DNA of 64,000 nt from Adlercreutzia sp. ZJ141 (GCF_011038965.1 NZ_JAAKEB010000008.1:62001-126000), one strand, 5' to 3'; numbered from the stretch's first letter, positions 18,626 to 28,100 are shown. The notes: a model not told the origin generated them from the letters alone. Program-made: numbers and translations.

Positions 18626-19258
18626 TCACCGCCAGCTATCACCAGCCGAAAGGTGTCCAACCGAGGGAGATACCCGCTCGCCTGCTTCAATGCTACGATA
18701 CAAGTCGCGCCCGCAGGTGTCGATGGCAACGAAGCACGGGAAATCGTGTAGCTGCAGGCGGCGAAGTGCCTCGGTTCCCAAGTCATCCCACGCCACCAGC
18801 TGACTCTCGGTTACATGCGTGGCCAAAAGCGCGGCGATGCCACCCACGCACGCAAAGTACACCGCCCCGTTACGACGGCACGCCTCAACCACCTCGAGCG
18901 AGCGCTTTCCCTTCCCCAAGCACGCAATCAGCCCGGCATCCACGAGCGCGGGCGTAGCGAAGTCCATGCGGCTGGCCGTGGTAGGTCCAACCGACCCGAG
19001 CGGCCTCCCCGCAGCCACAGGGGTAGGCCCGGCATAGAAGATGGTTTGACCCGCAAGACCAAACGGCAGCTCACCGTTTTGTCGCAACGCTTCCAATATG
19101 CGCGCATGCCCGGCATCACGCGATGTGTACACCGGCCCACAAAGAAGCACTTCTTGCCCCGCGCGCAACCCAGCAAGATCAGCCTTCGAAAGCGGCAGCT
19201 GCAGGCGAATGGGCGCGCTATTCCTTATTTCGTTTCCGCTCATTTCGTTTCCGCTCAT
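18626..19258 (-). CDS. Class I fumarate hydratase, beta subunit (C-terminal domain type)
   Basis: 210 residues. The start overlaps the stop of the alpha-subunit gene (ATGA). GQEVLLCGPVYTSRDAGHARI, FYAGPTPV and GSVGPTTASRMD are characteristic of the fumarase/tartrate dehydratase beta subunit. With the alpha subunit it hydrates fumarate to malate. The first ten codons are a tandem duplication of a 15-bp unit, each containing an ATG. Tartrate dehydratase is the main alternative. Confidence 0.9.
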   Translation of the reverse strand: MSGNEMSGNEIRNSAPIRLQLPLSKADLAGLRAGQEVLLCGPVYTSRDAGHARILEALRQNGELPFGLAGQTIFYAGPTPVAAGRPLGSVGPTTASRMDFATPALVDAGLIACLGKGKRSLEVVEACRRNGAVYFACVGGIAALLATHVTESQLVAWDDLGTEALRRLQLHDFPCFVAIDTCGRDLYRSIEAGERVSPSVGHLSAGDSWR

Positions 19259-20127
19259 CGTTCATCACCCCAGGGAATCACCTCAACAGACGCCGATCGC
19301 ATTGCACAGCATCCCATGTTCACCGCAACGGGAAGCGCGGCGATGTGGCACGGCGCGGTTTCCACGTGCACGGCAAGCGCAGTACACGCGCCGCCCAACG
19401 CTGCCGGACCGATGCCAGTGGCATTTACAGCATCCAGCAGATCGCGTTCGAACGCCGCGGCTTCTGGGCGAGCTGCCACAGAACCCACCGGGCGCAACAA
19501 TGCATGCTTCGCCAAGCCAGCCACCTTGTCAAACGTGGCACCCACACCCACGCCCACGATAAGCGGTGGGCAAGCGTTGGCGGCCTTCTCGCGCACGCAT
19601 TCGAGCACAACGCGGCGCACGCCTTCAACACCCGCGCCCGGCGCCAGCATGACCACGCGTGAGGCGTTATCGCTTCCGCCTCCCTTCAGCATCACGTACA
19701 CGGTCGCTCCCGCACCAGGACGGAAGCGTATCTCACAAAACGCCGGGGCGTTCGTGTTCGTGTTCGTGCGATCGAACAGCGCATCGCGAAGCACACTCAT
19801 CCGCAAGCGACCACACTCGTACGCCTCGGCCACCGCCGCATCAACGCCTGTAAACACGTTGCCCGGCACGGCCACGCGCTCGCCCACTTCAAGACATACC
19901 CACACGGTTCCTGTGTCCTGGCACAACGGCACGCCATCGCGAGCAGCAATGTCGGCGTTTTCCAAAATTTGCCGTAACACGCGCTGCGCACGCGGGCTTT
20001 CTTCTCGCAGAGCAGCTTTTTCGATACCTGCTCGAACATCGCAGCGCAATGTGACGGCAGCTTGCGCGATAGCGCACCGCACAGCGTCGGCTACTGCATC
20101 GGCGCTGACAATGGGCGGATGATCCAT
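19255..20127 (-). CDS. Class I fumarate hydratase, alpha subunit (4Fe-4S)
   Basis: 290 residues; ATG at 20127 after AAGGGAAGG. PLCQDTGTV carries the first cluster cysteine, and the end holds ETAPCHIAALPVAVNMGCC, matching the cluster region of class I fumarase/tartrate dehydratase alpha subunits. The usual GGKTTAL motif reads GGACTAL here, losing the lysine. It forms the hydratase with the downstream beta subunit. In such anaerobes it runs in the fumarate-malate branch. Part of a hairpin repeat end (20154-20166) lies just upstream. Confidence 0.9.
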   Translation of the reverse strand: MDHPPIVSADAVADAVRCAIAQAAVTLRCDVRAGIEKAALREESPRAQRVLRQILENADIAARDGVPLCQDTGTVWVCLEVGERVAVPGNVFTGVDAAVAEAYECGRLRMSVLRDALFDRTNTNTNAPAFCEIRFRPGAGATVYVMLKGGGSDNASRVVMLAPGAGVEGVRRVVLECVREKAANACPPLIVGVGVGATFDKVAGLAKHALLRPVGSVAARPEAAAFERDLLDAVNATGIGPAALGGACTALAVHVETAPCHIAALPVAVNMGCCAMRSASVEVIPWGDER

Positions 20128-20300
20128 GGGTCCTTCCCTTCTCAAACCTCTGAGGAAACACTGATTGAAGCCGTCCTCCACACAACAACCCTTATCGGGC
20201 TCTTTGCTCACTTTCTGCATTATAAGCACATACGAACACCCCCGCACACACACTGTACAAGCATGATAAAATGCGTGGTTGTGCAAGGGAAGGAGTCTCA

Positions 20301-21164
20301 ATGGCCCAGGAGCAAACAAGCGACGGCGAAACACCCGAAAACAACACGGCGACCGAGACCGGGGCCGCCGAAACCACACAGAACTTCTTCACGCGAGGCA
20401 TTTCCAACATCCTCACCCGAATATCGAATGCACAGGAACGCCATGAGGCCCTCGCGAAAATCCGCGCTGGTCACCGCGAAGCGCTCACCGAGCAGCTGGT
20501 GGCGCAGGTTGCCGGCAACGAGGAATTCGCCGCTATGGTCGAGCGCAACATCGCACCGTACCAACGACTCATGTCGTACTACCGATGCGCCATGATGGAA
20601 GCAGAAACCAAATTCCGTGTGTTAAACGAGGAATTTGGCCTGCAGCACGACCGCAACCCCATCGAGAGCATTAAATCGCGCTTGAAGTCCCCCGACAGCC
20701 TGGCGCGCAAGCTGTACGTCAAAGGCTATCCCATGACAATGGAGTCGCTGGAGAAAAACATCAACGACATCGCAGGCGTGCGCGTGGTGTGCACGTTCCT
20801 TGAAGATATGTACGCACTGGCAGAAGCGCTGCTGGCGCAAGACGATGTGGTACTTATCGAGCGCAAAGACTACATCGCCGATCCGAAAGCAAGCGGATAT
20901 CGAAGCTTGCACCTGATCATCGAGATACCTATTTTTCTCGAACACGAGAAGCGCTCGGTAAAAGTTGAGGTTCAACTGCGCACCATCGCGCAGAACTTCT
21001 GGGCCACGCTAGAACATCAGCTGCGCTACAAGAAGAACCTGTCGGAAGAGGCAACAGCCTATGTTGCCCAAGAGCTCACCGATTTGGCCGAAGCAGCATC
21101 GTCGCTAGACATCCGCATGCAGGCATTGCGCAACTACCTCGATGACGATCGAAACGAGAAGTAG
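20301..21164 (+). CDS. Small alarmone synthetase / GTP pyrophosphokinase-family protein
   Basis: 287 residues; ATG at 20301 with AAGGAG upstream. DIAGVRVVCTFLEDMYALAEAL, DYIADPKASGYRSLHLII and VEVQLRTIAQNFWATLEHQL are the core motifs of the RelA/SpoT synthetase domain in small stand-alone enzymes of the YjbM/YwaC type. No hydrolase, TGS or ACT domain is present. It should make (p)ppGpp from GTP/GDP and ATP. The N-terminal 30 residues are acidic and disordered. It is divergent from the fumarase genes. Confidence 0.9.
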   Translation: MAQEQTSDGETPENNTATETGAAETTQNFFTRGISNILTRISNAQERHEALAKIRAGHREALTEQLVAQVAGNEEFAAMVERNIAPYQRLMSYYRCAMMEAETKFRVLNEEFGLQHDRNPIESIKSRLKSPDSLARKLYVKGYPMTMESLEKNINDIAGVRVVCTFLEDMYALAEALLAQDDVVLIERKDYIADPKASGYRSLHLIIEIPIFLEHEKRSVKVEVQLRTIAQNFWATLEHQLRYKKNLSEEATAYVAQELTDLAEAASSLDIRMQALRNYLDDDRNEK

Positions 21165-21276
21165 CAGACGCGTACGGTTCAGTTCGCTCACAAACCCAAA
21201 TTGTCGTACGTTTCGCAGGGCGAAAGACCACTTCCCTCCGCCCTGTCTTCCGACCCTGCGAACCACGTGGGAAAAG

Positions 21277-23895
21277 CTATTTCGACGAGCTTGCCGAGCT
21301 TGATGACGCACTGCGTGAAGTCCGCTTACGCGACGGTGTCGAGGCCTTCTTCTTGCCACCGCGAGTGCCGCTTCCACTGCGCGCACTACTCCCCTTGCGG
21401 GTGCCACCACGTGTAGCCTTGCCCTTCGCGGCCTTTCCCTGCTTTTCCTGTTCCTTGCCGGGGCAATCGAAGTTCGGGCATAGCCGCCAAGGTCCGCGTG
21501 CAGTGGTAACCACCACAATAGGCGCGCCGCAGTGCTCGCAAGCTTCGTCGGTGGGCTCGAGCTTGCCATACTGCGGCAACGGATAACCCGTTCCGCATTC
21601 ATCATAGTTCTCACAGCGAATGAAACGTTTTAAGGTGCGTGGGTTCTTGCGTGCGATCAACTTGGCATCGATACCCGCATCGCCGCAGGTGGGACATAGC
21701 CCCACTACCACATCGGGCTCAGCATTCGTGGGACAGTTGGGGTCAATACAGATGGTGCGCGGCTTCGTGCGGAACGCCGTCACCTTCACCTGGGGCATAC
21801 CGCACGTGGAACACACCTCGGACAACGCCTCAATCTTGCCCGACGGCAGCGGATAGGTGACGTCGCAATCGGGCCAGCCAGCGCAACCAATAAACATGCC
21901 ACGGGTTTTCTGCGACGCGCGAATTTGCAGGTCGCGCCCGCACTTGGGACATGGCCCAACGTATGCATCGGCAGCCACCGCATCGGCCAGCGCCGCACTT
22001 ACCTCTTCGGAATGAGGCATCAACTGCGCAAGTTGCTCGGACAGCAGCTTGCGAGAATTACCTACCACCGCGTCTTTCGTGGTAGTGCCGGCGGCAATGT
22101 TGTCCATCTCGGCTTCCAGTTCGGCGGTCATTTCAGAATGCGTGATGTGTGGTGCAAACTTATCCAGCGCATCGCACACCGCCATGCCCAGCTGGCTGGG
22201 TTCGATGGGGTCGTTTACGATGTACTTCACCGTGTACAGCCGTTCAATGATGCTATGGCGCGTCGACTTCGTACCCAGCCCCAAGCGCTCCATTTCCTGG
22301 ATAAGCCGTCCTTGTGAATAGCGCGCCGGCGGCTCGGTCTGCTTCTTCGTGCAAGTTGCTCCATTGAATGCGATACGTTGCCCCTGTTCAAACGAAGGCA
22401 ACTGCTCGTCTTTCTTCAAACCGTACGGGTAAATGGCACGAAAGCCCGGTTTCACCAGCACGTCGCCCTTCGCGACAAAGGGCTCGCCAGCAACATCGAG
22501 CGATACTTTTGTCCCCTCCACCACAGCGGCGTCGGAAAGCGTGGCCAAAAACCTGCGAGCGATCAGGTTGTACAGCTTGTAGTTGGCAGCGGGCAGATCG
22601 TCGGGGGTCGCCTTGGCGGTAGGATAGATAGGCGGATGGTCGGTGGTTTCCTTCTTTCCGCGTGTGGCATGCAGCGAGCTCCGACTTAGCAGCTGCTTAC
22701 AGTACGGCGCGTAGGCGGGATTGCCAGAAATTGCCTGCACCACACCACACAGATCGAGCGATTTCGGATACACCGTGTTGTCCACGCGCGGGTACGATAT
22801 GTAGCCGTCCATGTACAAGCTCTCGGCAATACGCATGGTACGTGCCGGCGAAACTCCCTCAGCGGAAGCGGCTGCCATCAAGCTGGTGGTGTTAAACGGG
22901 ACAGGCGGTGCCACCGTGCGCGTGCGCTTCTCCACTGCGGAAACGGTGGCGCATCGAGCCTGCTCAACGGCAGCTATAGCAGCGTGCGCCCTCACTTCGT
23001 CCTTGAAGCGGGTAGTCGCGTGCGGAGCCTCAAAGGCAAGCTCTCCCTCGCCGTCGGTGGGGCCTACCTGAGCAGCCGCATCGAAACGCCCGCGAATGAC
23101 CCAGTAGTCCTGCGGCACAAACGCCATACGCTCACGTTCCTTCGCCACCACCAGCGCGAGCGTGGGTGTTTGCACGCGACCCGAACTGCGCACGTTCCCG
23201 TAGCCGGCGAACTTCACAAGCGTCAGGTAGCGCGTAAGTGCAGCACCCCAGATAAGATCGATATCCTGGCGCGACGAACCAGCAGCGGCTAAGTTGTTAT
23301 CCATGGGCACCAGGTTACTAAAGGCGTGTGTTATCTCTTCTTTAGTGAACGCAGAATAGCGCGCGCGACTCACTGGCGCAGTCTCGTTCACCTGGCGGCA
23401 ACACGCAAGCGCATCGGCACCGATAAGCTCACCTTCGCGGTCGAAGTCAGTCGCAATGATAATGGCATCGGCTTTCTTGGCCAGGTTCTTTAAGCTGCGG
23501 ATGATGTCTTTTTCCTTGGGCAGCTTCACAATGGGCGCGTATGCCAAATACGGCAGCGCGTCCATCTTCCAGGCTTTCAGCTCCACGCCATCTTCTGTGA
23601 ACGGCTTTTTCTTCTTGAATGGGGGGCGCGGGAGTTCAGCGGGAACCACAGCGGCAACAGATTCGCCCTCTTCGGTAACACCTTGCCAGCCGCCGCGACG
23701 TTTGTACACCATAGACGGCGTGAAATCGGGTTCGAGAATGTGCCCACGCAATCCGATAGTCACCCATTCCTCGCCATCAACCTCAAAGCGGTACACCGGC
23801 GTGGAATACACCTTGTCAGATTTGGGTTTTTTCACACCCAGCAGATCGGCGATCTTTTGGGCAGCGTCGTTCTTCTCGGTAACCACGAGTCTCAT
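21277..23895 (-). CDS. topA: DNA topoisomerase I (type IA)
   Basis: 872 residues; ATG at 23895 with AAGGAGG upstream. An N-terminal TOPRIM domain contains VVTEKNDAAQKIADLL and the acidic motif TDFDREGELIG. The catalytic tyrosine is in GYISYPRVDN (about residue 368). The C-terminal part has zinc-ribbon Cys4 motifs (about residues 645-805, e.g. CPKCGRD, CSTCG, CPTCG, CEHCG) and ends in a Lys/Arg/Ser/Gly-rich tail. It relaxes negative supercoils. Fusion of ribbons and a basic tail is common in actinobacterial enzymes. Confidence 0.93.
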   Translation of the reverse strand: MRLVVTEKNDAAQKIADLLGVKKPKSDKVYSTPVYRFEVDGEEWVTIGLRGHILEPDFTPSMVYKRRGGWQGVTEEGESVAAVVPAELPRPPFKKKKPFTEDGVELKAWKMDALPYLAYAPIVKLPKEKDIIRSLKNLAKKADAIIIATDFDREGELIGADALACCRQVNETAPVSRARYSAFTKEEITHAFSNLVPMDNNLAAAGSSRQDIDLIWGAALTRYLTLVKFAGYGNVRSSGRVQTPTLALVVAKERERMAFVPQDYWVIRGRFDAAAQVGPTDGEGELAFEAPHATTRFKDEVRAHAAIAAVEQARCATVSAVEKRTRTVAPPVPFNTTSLMAAASAEGVSPARTMRIAESLYMDGYISYPRVDNTVYPKSLDLCGVVQAISGNPAYAPYCKQLLSRSSLHATRGKKETTDHPPIYPTAKATPDDLPAANYKLYNLIARRFLATLSDAAVVEGTKVSLDVAGEPFVAKGDVLVKPGFRAIYPYGLKKDEQLPSFEQGQRIAFNGATCTKKQTEPPARYSQGRLIQEMERLGLGTKSTRHSIIERLYTVKYIVNDPIEPSQLGMAVCDALDKFAPHITHSEMTAELEAEMDNIAAGTTTKDAVVGNSRKLLSEQLAQLMPHSEEVSAALADAVAADAYVGPCPKCGRDLQIRASQKTRGMFIGCAGWPDCDVTYPLPSGKIEALSEVCSTCGMPQVKVTAFRTKPRTICIDPNCPTNAEPDVVVGLCPTCGDAGIDAKLIARKNPRTLKRFIRCENYDECGTGYPLPQYGKLEPTDEACEHCGAPIVVVTTARGPWRLCPNFDCPGKEQEKQGKAAKGKATRGGTRKGSSARSGSGTRGGKKKASTPSRKRTSRSASSSSASSSK

Positions 23896-24318
23896 GCAGA
23901 CCCCTCCTTGTTCTGCCAGCTGAGCGTTTTTCGCGCAGCCGATGCGCTCACACGATTGCCCCAATTCGTTGATTAACGTGTGCGGGGATAACGCCGCGCT
24001 CGGCACAGCCACTCGACGCAGCCGCTCGGCGCAGCGTTGCATAGCATACACGAAATCAGAGAAGCTGCAAGCGATGACGTAAACGGTGTATCCAAGCTGT
24101 TTCTAGCTGCCCATGGGCCAGCCAGCTACAGGGAAGCATTAAGAAAACGGCAGCGTTCTCTTAATGCACTGCGCTCCTACTGCCAGGTTTAGTAATCTCT
24201 TATTCCAAGAAATGCAGAACTGCTCGCAAAAGGAACCGCGAAAGACGCATTCAGGTACGGTCGGGTATGGACAGGTACGCTCAGATCCAGTCGGGTAGAG
24301 AAAACCTCACCTTCAGCC

Positions 24319-24622
24319 ACTTTTTCTACGAAATGCGCGATTGTGCAAAGTTAGCCGTGTCTTCTGCCACTTTTTTCAGGATATGTACGATTTGACGGAG
24401 TCGGCAAAGCTCGTCGAAGCTTCAGGGAAAACAACAGTCGTCTCTGACCAGGGAAAACGTAAAGGCGCTCTCAAGAAGTGAAGAGCAATTCTCGTTCCTT
24501 GCTTATTTCTACTCGTTTTTCCGCTTCAAATCGTACATATCATGAAAAAAGTGGCAGAAGACACGGCTAACTTTGCACAATCGCGCATATCACGAATTTT
24601 TTGCCAGCTTCATTTGCGTGCA
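24319..24622 (+). repeat. Palindromic repeat element, copy 1
   Basis: Arms at 24333-24393 and 24528-24588 are complementary over 61 bp with one mismatch and enclose a 134-bp centre. Similarity to the other copies (about 46.88 and 55.62 kb) covers arms and centre. The right end runs on into ttttttgccagcttcat, also seen at the left end of copy 2. It lies between topA and the insertion sequence. Confidence 0.9.
24383..24481 (+). CDS. Micro-ORF of palindromic repeat copy 1 (32 residues)
   Basis: ATG TAC GAT TTG begins inside the left arm and the frame ends at TGA after 32 residues. It is Lys-rich, with the core VVSDQGKRKG. The same frame is open in the other two copies, and the differences between copies are mostly conservative replacements. 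No clear Shine-Dalgarno is seen, so translation is unproven. Confidence 0.4.
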   Translation: MYDLTESAKLVEASGKTTVVSDQGKRKGALKK

Positions 24623-24746
24623 ACCGAACGTGACAATAGAATCAGGGCTTTTTCCTCCATAGTGACAATAGGGACAGTCATTTTGTTACACCCCGAATAA
24701 AATGACAAAGAAAGGGGCTTCAAACTGGTCTTTTGTTCATTTTTTA
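24605..24746. other. Intergenic stretch left of the insertion sequence
   Basis: It contains the phrase gtgacaatag twice (near 24630 and 24660), the second followed by ggacagtcattttgt and later by aaaatgac. This looks like the eroded end of another mobile element. No gene is seen. Confidence 0.35.
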
Positions 24747-26142
24747 GGCCCTTCGCGGTTTTTAGTGGTTAGCACAGGGTGCCAGCTGTGGGAAGTGTAG
24801 TTTTCCCAGGTTCAGGTAGATGATGGTCTTGAAGTACTCCAGGTTGCTGAACCCACGGGCCTGTCTTTTGGCCGATTGGATGATTGAGTTCATACCCTCT
24901 AACACGGCATTGGTTAGCCTGTGGTCGAAGTAGTTAAGAATCTCAGCCCAGTTCTCACGTATTGTCTTGGCGACCGATTTCATCTGTGGCACGTTCGAGT
25001 GCATGATCCAGCTGCACAAAGCATTCAGATCAGATTCCGCCTCTTTTCTGGTTTCACATTCATAGACAGTCTGCAGCGCTTCTTTCATCGCACAGGCCCG
25101 GGCCGTCTTTAGGTGCTCCTTTGACAGGTTGCGCTTCCTTTCCGCTTGTCCTTCGGTGAGGTTTGCTTCGTTTTTGAGCCATATGTACTTGGTGCGGGAC
25201 AAAAGTGCTCTTTTCTCCTTTGACTCTCGAGCCTCAGCCGCCCTCACCTTGTCGAGCTGCCTAGTTGCAAGCTGAATTACGTGAAACCGATCGGCCACGC
25301 GCTTAGCGTTAGGTAGGTGTTCGGCGACACCTTTGGCAAACGCAGGTGAAAGGTCGCAGGTTACGACCTTTACAGCCTCCGGGTCACCGCCGTGTTCGGC
25401 GAGCTCACAAGCGAACTCAGCCACCGTACTGGCGTCACGCCCGAGAGCACAGACCATGACTCTCTCGCCTTTCAGATCGACAAAGCTCGTAAGGTAGTTG
25501 TGCCCGCGCTTACGAGCGGTCTCATCAACACCCACGTCGCTAACTCCTGAGAAGTTAGCCTCGGCGTGGGCTTTGGTCACGATGCGATTTAGCATCGCCC
25601 AGATCCTCGTGTCGTGCTCACGTACGACCTTCGCTATTCCTGCGACTGGCATTGACGACATGGCCATGACCAATACCTGTGCCTCGAACAGTGCGGTGAA
25701 ATGCTTGGCATCGGGGGCTGCCCAGGGCACCTCGGCTGTGATTGGGCTACCCTCACAATCAAGACGCGGCAGCTTGCAGTGGATGTAGGTCTTGTATTGC
25801 CATATGTCCAAATGGCGCCACGTGCGCTCGCGCGTATCGTACACGCCGTGCATCGCCCCACATCTCGGACATCTTAAGGCATACCCCGGTGTCCTTTCGA
25901 TGTAGACATGCAGTTCATCAGGATCGGGATCGCAATCCCTCATCTCAACGTCGACAACACTCCACTCATCTCCGAGGTTCAATGATTTTGCAATGATCGT
26001 TGCTAGCATCTTCGTTTGTGGGTTCATTTTGGCATCTCCGTATGTTTCCACTTACATGCTAAATGATACCGCTTGGCCCCGCTTGTAACTACACTTCCCA
26101 CAGCTGGCACCCTGTGCTAACCACTAAAAACCGCGAAGGGCC
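24747..26142 (-). mobile_element. ISL3-family insertion sequence
   Basis: A single transposase gene is bounded by perfect 54-bp inverted repeats (24747-24800 and 26089-26142), with tips reading GGCCCTTCGCGG, close to the GGCTCTTC-type tips of ISL3 elements. The transposase stop codon lies inside the left repeat. No 8-bp target duplication is found: the flanks read atttttta and aaacaaac. The site may have rearranged after insertion. Confidence 0.93.
24762..26027 (-). CDS. ISL3-family transposase
   Basis: 421 residues; ATG at 26027 with GGAG upstream. The N-terminal zinc-binding region CPRCGAMHGVYDTRER is followed by a helix-turn-helix and the DDE core: VGVDETARKRGHNYLTSFVD, VTCDLSPAFAKGV, and the C-terminal NAVLEGMNSIIQSAKRQARG. 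This is the standard ISL3 layout and length. The frame is intact, so the element may still move. Confidence 0.95.
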   Translation of the reverse strand: MNPQTKMLATIIAKSLNLGDEWSVVDVEMRDCDPDPDELHVYIERTPGYALRCPRCGAMHGVYDTRERTWRHLDIWQYKTYIHCKLPRLDCEGSPITAEVPWAAPDAKHFTALFEAQVLVMAMSSMPVAGIAKVVREHDTRIWAMLNRIVTKAHAEANFSGVSDVGVDETARKRGHNYLTSFVDLKGERVMVCALGRDASTVAEFACELAEHGGDPEAVKVVTCDLSPAFAKGVAEHLPNAKRVADRFHVIQLATRQLDKVRAAEARESKEKRALLSRTKYIWLKNEANLTEGQAERKRNLSKEHLKTARACAMKEALQTVYECETRKEAESDLNALCSWIMHSNVPQMKSVAKTIRENWAEILNYFDHRLTNAVLEGMNSIIQSAKRQARGFSNLEYFKTIIYLNLGKLHFPQLAPCANH

Positions 26143-26382
26143 AAACAAACAAGCACACGGACAACATGAGAAGTGCTGCGAATCCGTTTTGTTATGAAGG
26201 CATATTCCCAGTTCAACTTCATACCTCAATTTAGGGGATATTAAACATCGTATCTTTTGTCCCAAAAAAGCCTTCTGATCGCTCTCCAAAATAAACACGT
26301 CGAGCGATTTGTTAGATACCTTACATGATGGCCTATCTCATCGCTGGATAACCAGGCAAGACGGTTGACAAGGAGGAACAAA

Positions 26383-27957
26383 ATGAGAGAACTTAATAGA
26401 AGAAGCTTTCTGAAAAGCATTGTTGTCACTGGCGGCATTGCAGCAGTTGCCAGTCTTACAGGCTGCTCCACCAAACCAGATCCCAATCAAGATGGAGGCG
26501 ACACGTCGCAGGAAACCAATCCAACCGCCCAATCCATTACGCCAAGCGAATCCATCAATTGCCAGCTATGCGTCATTGGTGCTGGCCTTTCAGGTTTGGC
26601 AGCTTGCGTGCAAGCAGGCGAACTCGGGATAAACGTGGTAGCTCTCGAATCGACAGACGCAGCCGGAGGTGGTGCTCGAATGGGTGTCGAAGGTTCATTC
26701 GGAATCAACTCAGCCATGGCGAAAGTTTCCGGCGTAGAGGTTGATCAGCGAGCAATACTAAAAGACGAGCTTTCTCAAGCCCAACAGCGTAACAATGCAC
26801 TACTTTGGAAAGATTTATTCGATGTAGCCGGTGAGAACATTGATTGGCTTGTAAAAAACGGCGTGGAATTCAGCGGTATCATCGACAACTACCACACCGG
26901 AAAATTCAATACCTTCCACTGGTACAAGAACGGACACGCTTCCGAGGGCTACGTTCCCCAGATGTCCGCCAAAGCTGAAGAACTGGGCGTAAACTTCATC
27001 TTCAACACCACCGCAAAACGGCTCATTCAGGATGATGCGGGCAAAGTAATCGGCGTCTATGCCGAGAGAAACGATGGTAGTTGGATTCAAGTTAATGCCG
27101 ATGCGATAATCCTCTCCAGCGGCGGCTTTGGTTCAAACCCTGAAATCGTTGCTCGGATCGGCTACGAACCCGACCGGCTAGGCTGCATGTTCGAAGCCGC
27201 CCAAGGATATGGGTACCAAATGGCTATAGCTGCCGGAGCCAAAGACACAATCCCCGGCTGCTGCGACCAAAACGCACCGATGATCGGCTCTCTACCCAAA
27301 GGACAAACTAACATGCTGTTCTGTATGGAGCCGAAGATTCCATGGATCAATGAAGAATGTGAGCGTTTCTATGCCGAGGATATCGTCGTGAGCAACATGT
27401 CCTACTCGAACCCGCCAAAATGGAACCAGAAGGACTACTTCATCATCTTTGACCAAAAGATAGTTGATGACTATAGCTCATGGGGAACCGACTCCACTCT
27501 CGATTTCCCTCACCAGATCGACGCCGCCGTACAATCTGGCGACGGCTCAGTCTATCGCTGCAATACCATTGAGGAACTGGCAGCTTGCTACGACCTCAAT
27601 ACCGATGCCCTTGTTTCATGTATAGAGGACTACAATCGCATGTGCGCCGCAGGCGATGACGAGTTCTTCGGCAAAGATCCTCAATACCTGCAAGCTATTG
27701 AGAATGGGCCTTTCTACATCGCTCGACCGATGTGGGTGGTATTCTGTGTTGTCGGCGGCATCGGTACCAACCGAAACACCGAAGTAATTGATGACCACTT
27801 CAACGTCATTCCAGGTCTGTATGCAGTCGGCAACGATGGCTGCATGCTGTATCGCAACATTTATACGATCGATACGCCGGGCACCTGCAGCGGTTGGGGC
27901 ATTGCCTCTGGCAGAAAAGCCGTCCAGCACGCTTACGAAAATTACATCTCAGCTTAA
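26383..27957 (+). CDS. Tat-exported FAD-dependent reductase (fumarate/urocanate reductase-like)
   Basis: 524 residues; ATG at 26383 after AAGGAGG. NRRSFLK is a twin-arginine signal followed by a lipobox-like LTGC at residues 26-29. CVIGAGLSGLAACVQAGE is the FAD-binding motif; the C-terminus (YAVGNDGCM, GTCSGWGIASGRKA) fits the FAD-binding-2 reductases that are abundant in Eggerthellaceae. There is no CxxCH heme site, so a separate electron donor is needed. The substrate cannot be told from sequence. The LuxR-type membrane regulator directly downstream is the usual partner. Codons appear more A/T-rich than in the core genes. Confidence 0.88.
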   Translation: MRELNRRSFLKSIVVTGGIAAVASLTGCSTKPDPNQDGGDTSQETNPTAQSITPSESINCQLCVIGAGLSGLAACVQAGELGINVVALESTDAAGGGARMGVEGSFGINSAMAKVSGVEVDQRAILKDELSQAQQRNNALLWKDLFDVAGENIDWLVKNGVEFSGIIDNYHTGKFNTFHWYKNGHASEGYVPQMSAKAEELGVNFIFNTTAKRLIQDDAGKVIGVYAERNDGSWIQVNADAIILSSGGFGSNPEIVARIGYEPDRLGCMFEAAQGYGYQMAIAAGAKDTIPGCCDQNAPMIGSLPKGQTNMLFCMEPKIPWINEECERFYAEDIVVSNMSYSNPPKWNQKDYFIIFDQKIVDDYSSWGTDSTLDFPHQIDAAVQSGDGSVYRCNTIEELAACYDLNTDALVSCIEDYNRMCAAGDDEFFGKDPQYLQAIENGPFYIARPMWVVFCVVGGIGTNRNTEVIDDHFNVIPGLYAVGNDGCMLYRNIYTIDTPGTCSGWGIASGRKAVQHAYENYISA

Positions 27958-28040
27958 GTACTCTATCAGACAGCCATTACAATGGATTAGGTCGTCGGGT
28001 AGCGAAAAAGATGATAGCCTGATCCTAACTTAACAAGGCC

Positions 28041-28065
28041 CGGGGAGATCAACACGATCTCCCCG
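28041..28065 (+). other. Hairpin between flavoprotein and LuxR genes
   Basis: CGGGGAGATC (28041-28050) pairs perfectly with GATCTCCCCG (28056-28065). No T-run follows, so it may attenuate or stabilise the transcript rather than terminate it. Confidence 0.5.
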
Positions 28066-28100
28066 CACCATAGTGAGAAGCTTCCGGAGAGAGGGGATCG

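Noticed and set aside
19602-20039. Plus-strand open frame of 435 codons across the fumarase genes (18815-20122)
   Set aside because: It is a shadow: both fumarase subunits have full motif sets on the minus strand.
24739-26150. Search for the 8-bp target duplication of the ISL3 element
   Set aside because: The bases next to the inverted repeats (atttttta and aaacaaac) do not match, so no duplication is annotated.
28041-28065. Hairpin after the flavoprotein as a terminator
   Set aside because: No T-run follows, and the regulator gene downstream is likely to share the transcript; it is listed only as a hairpin.
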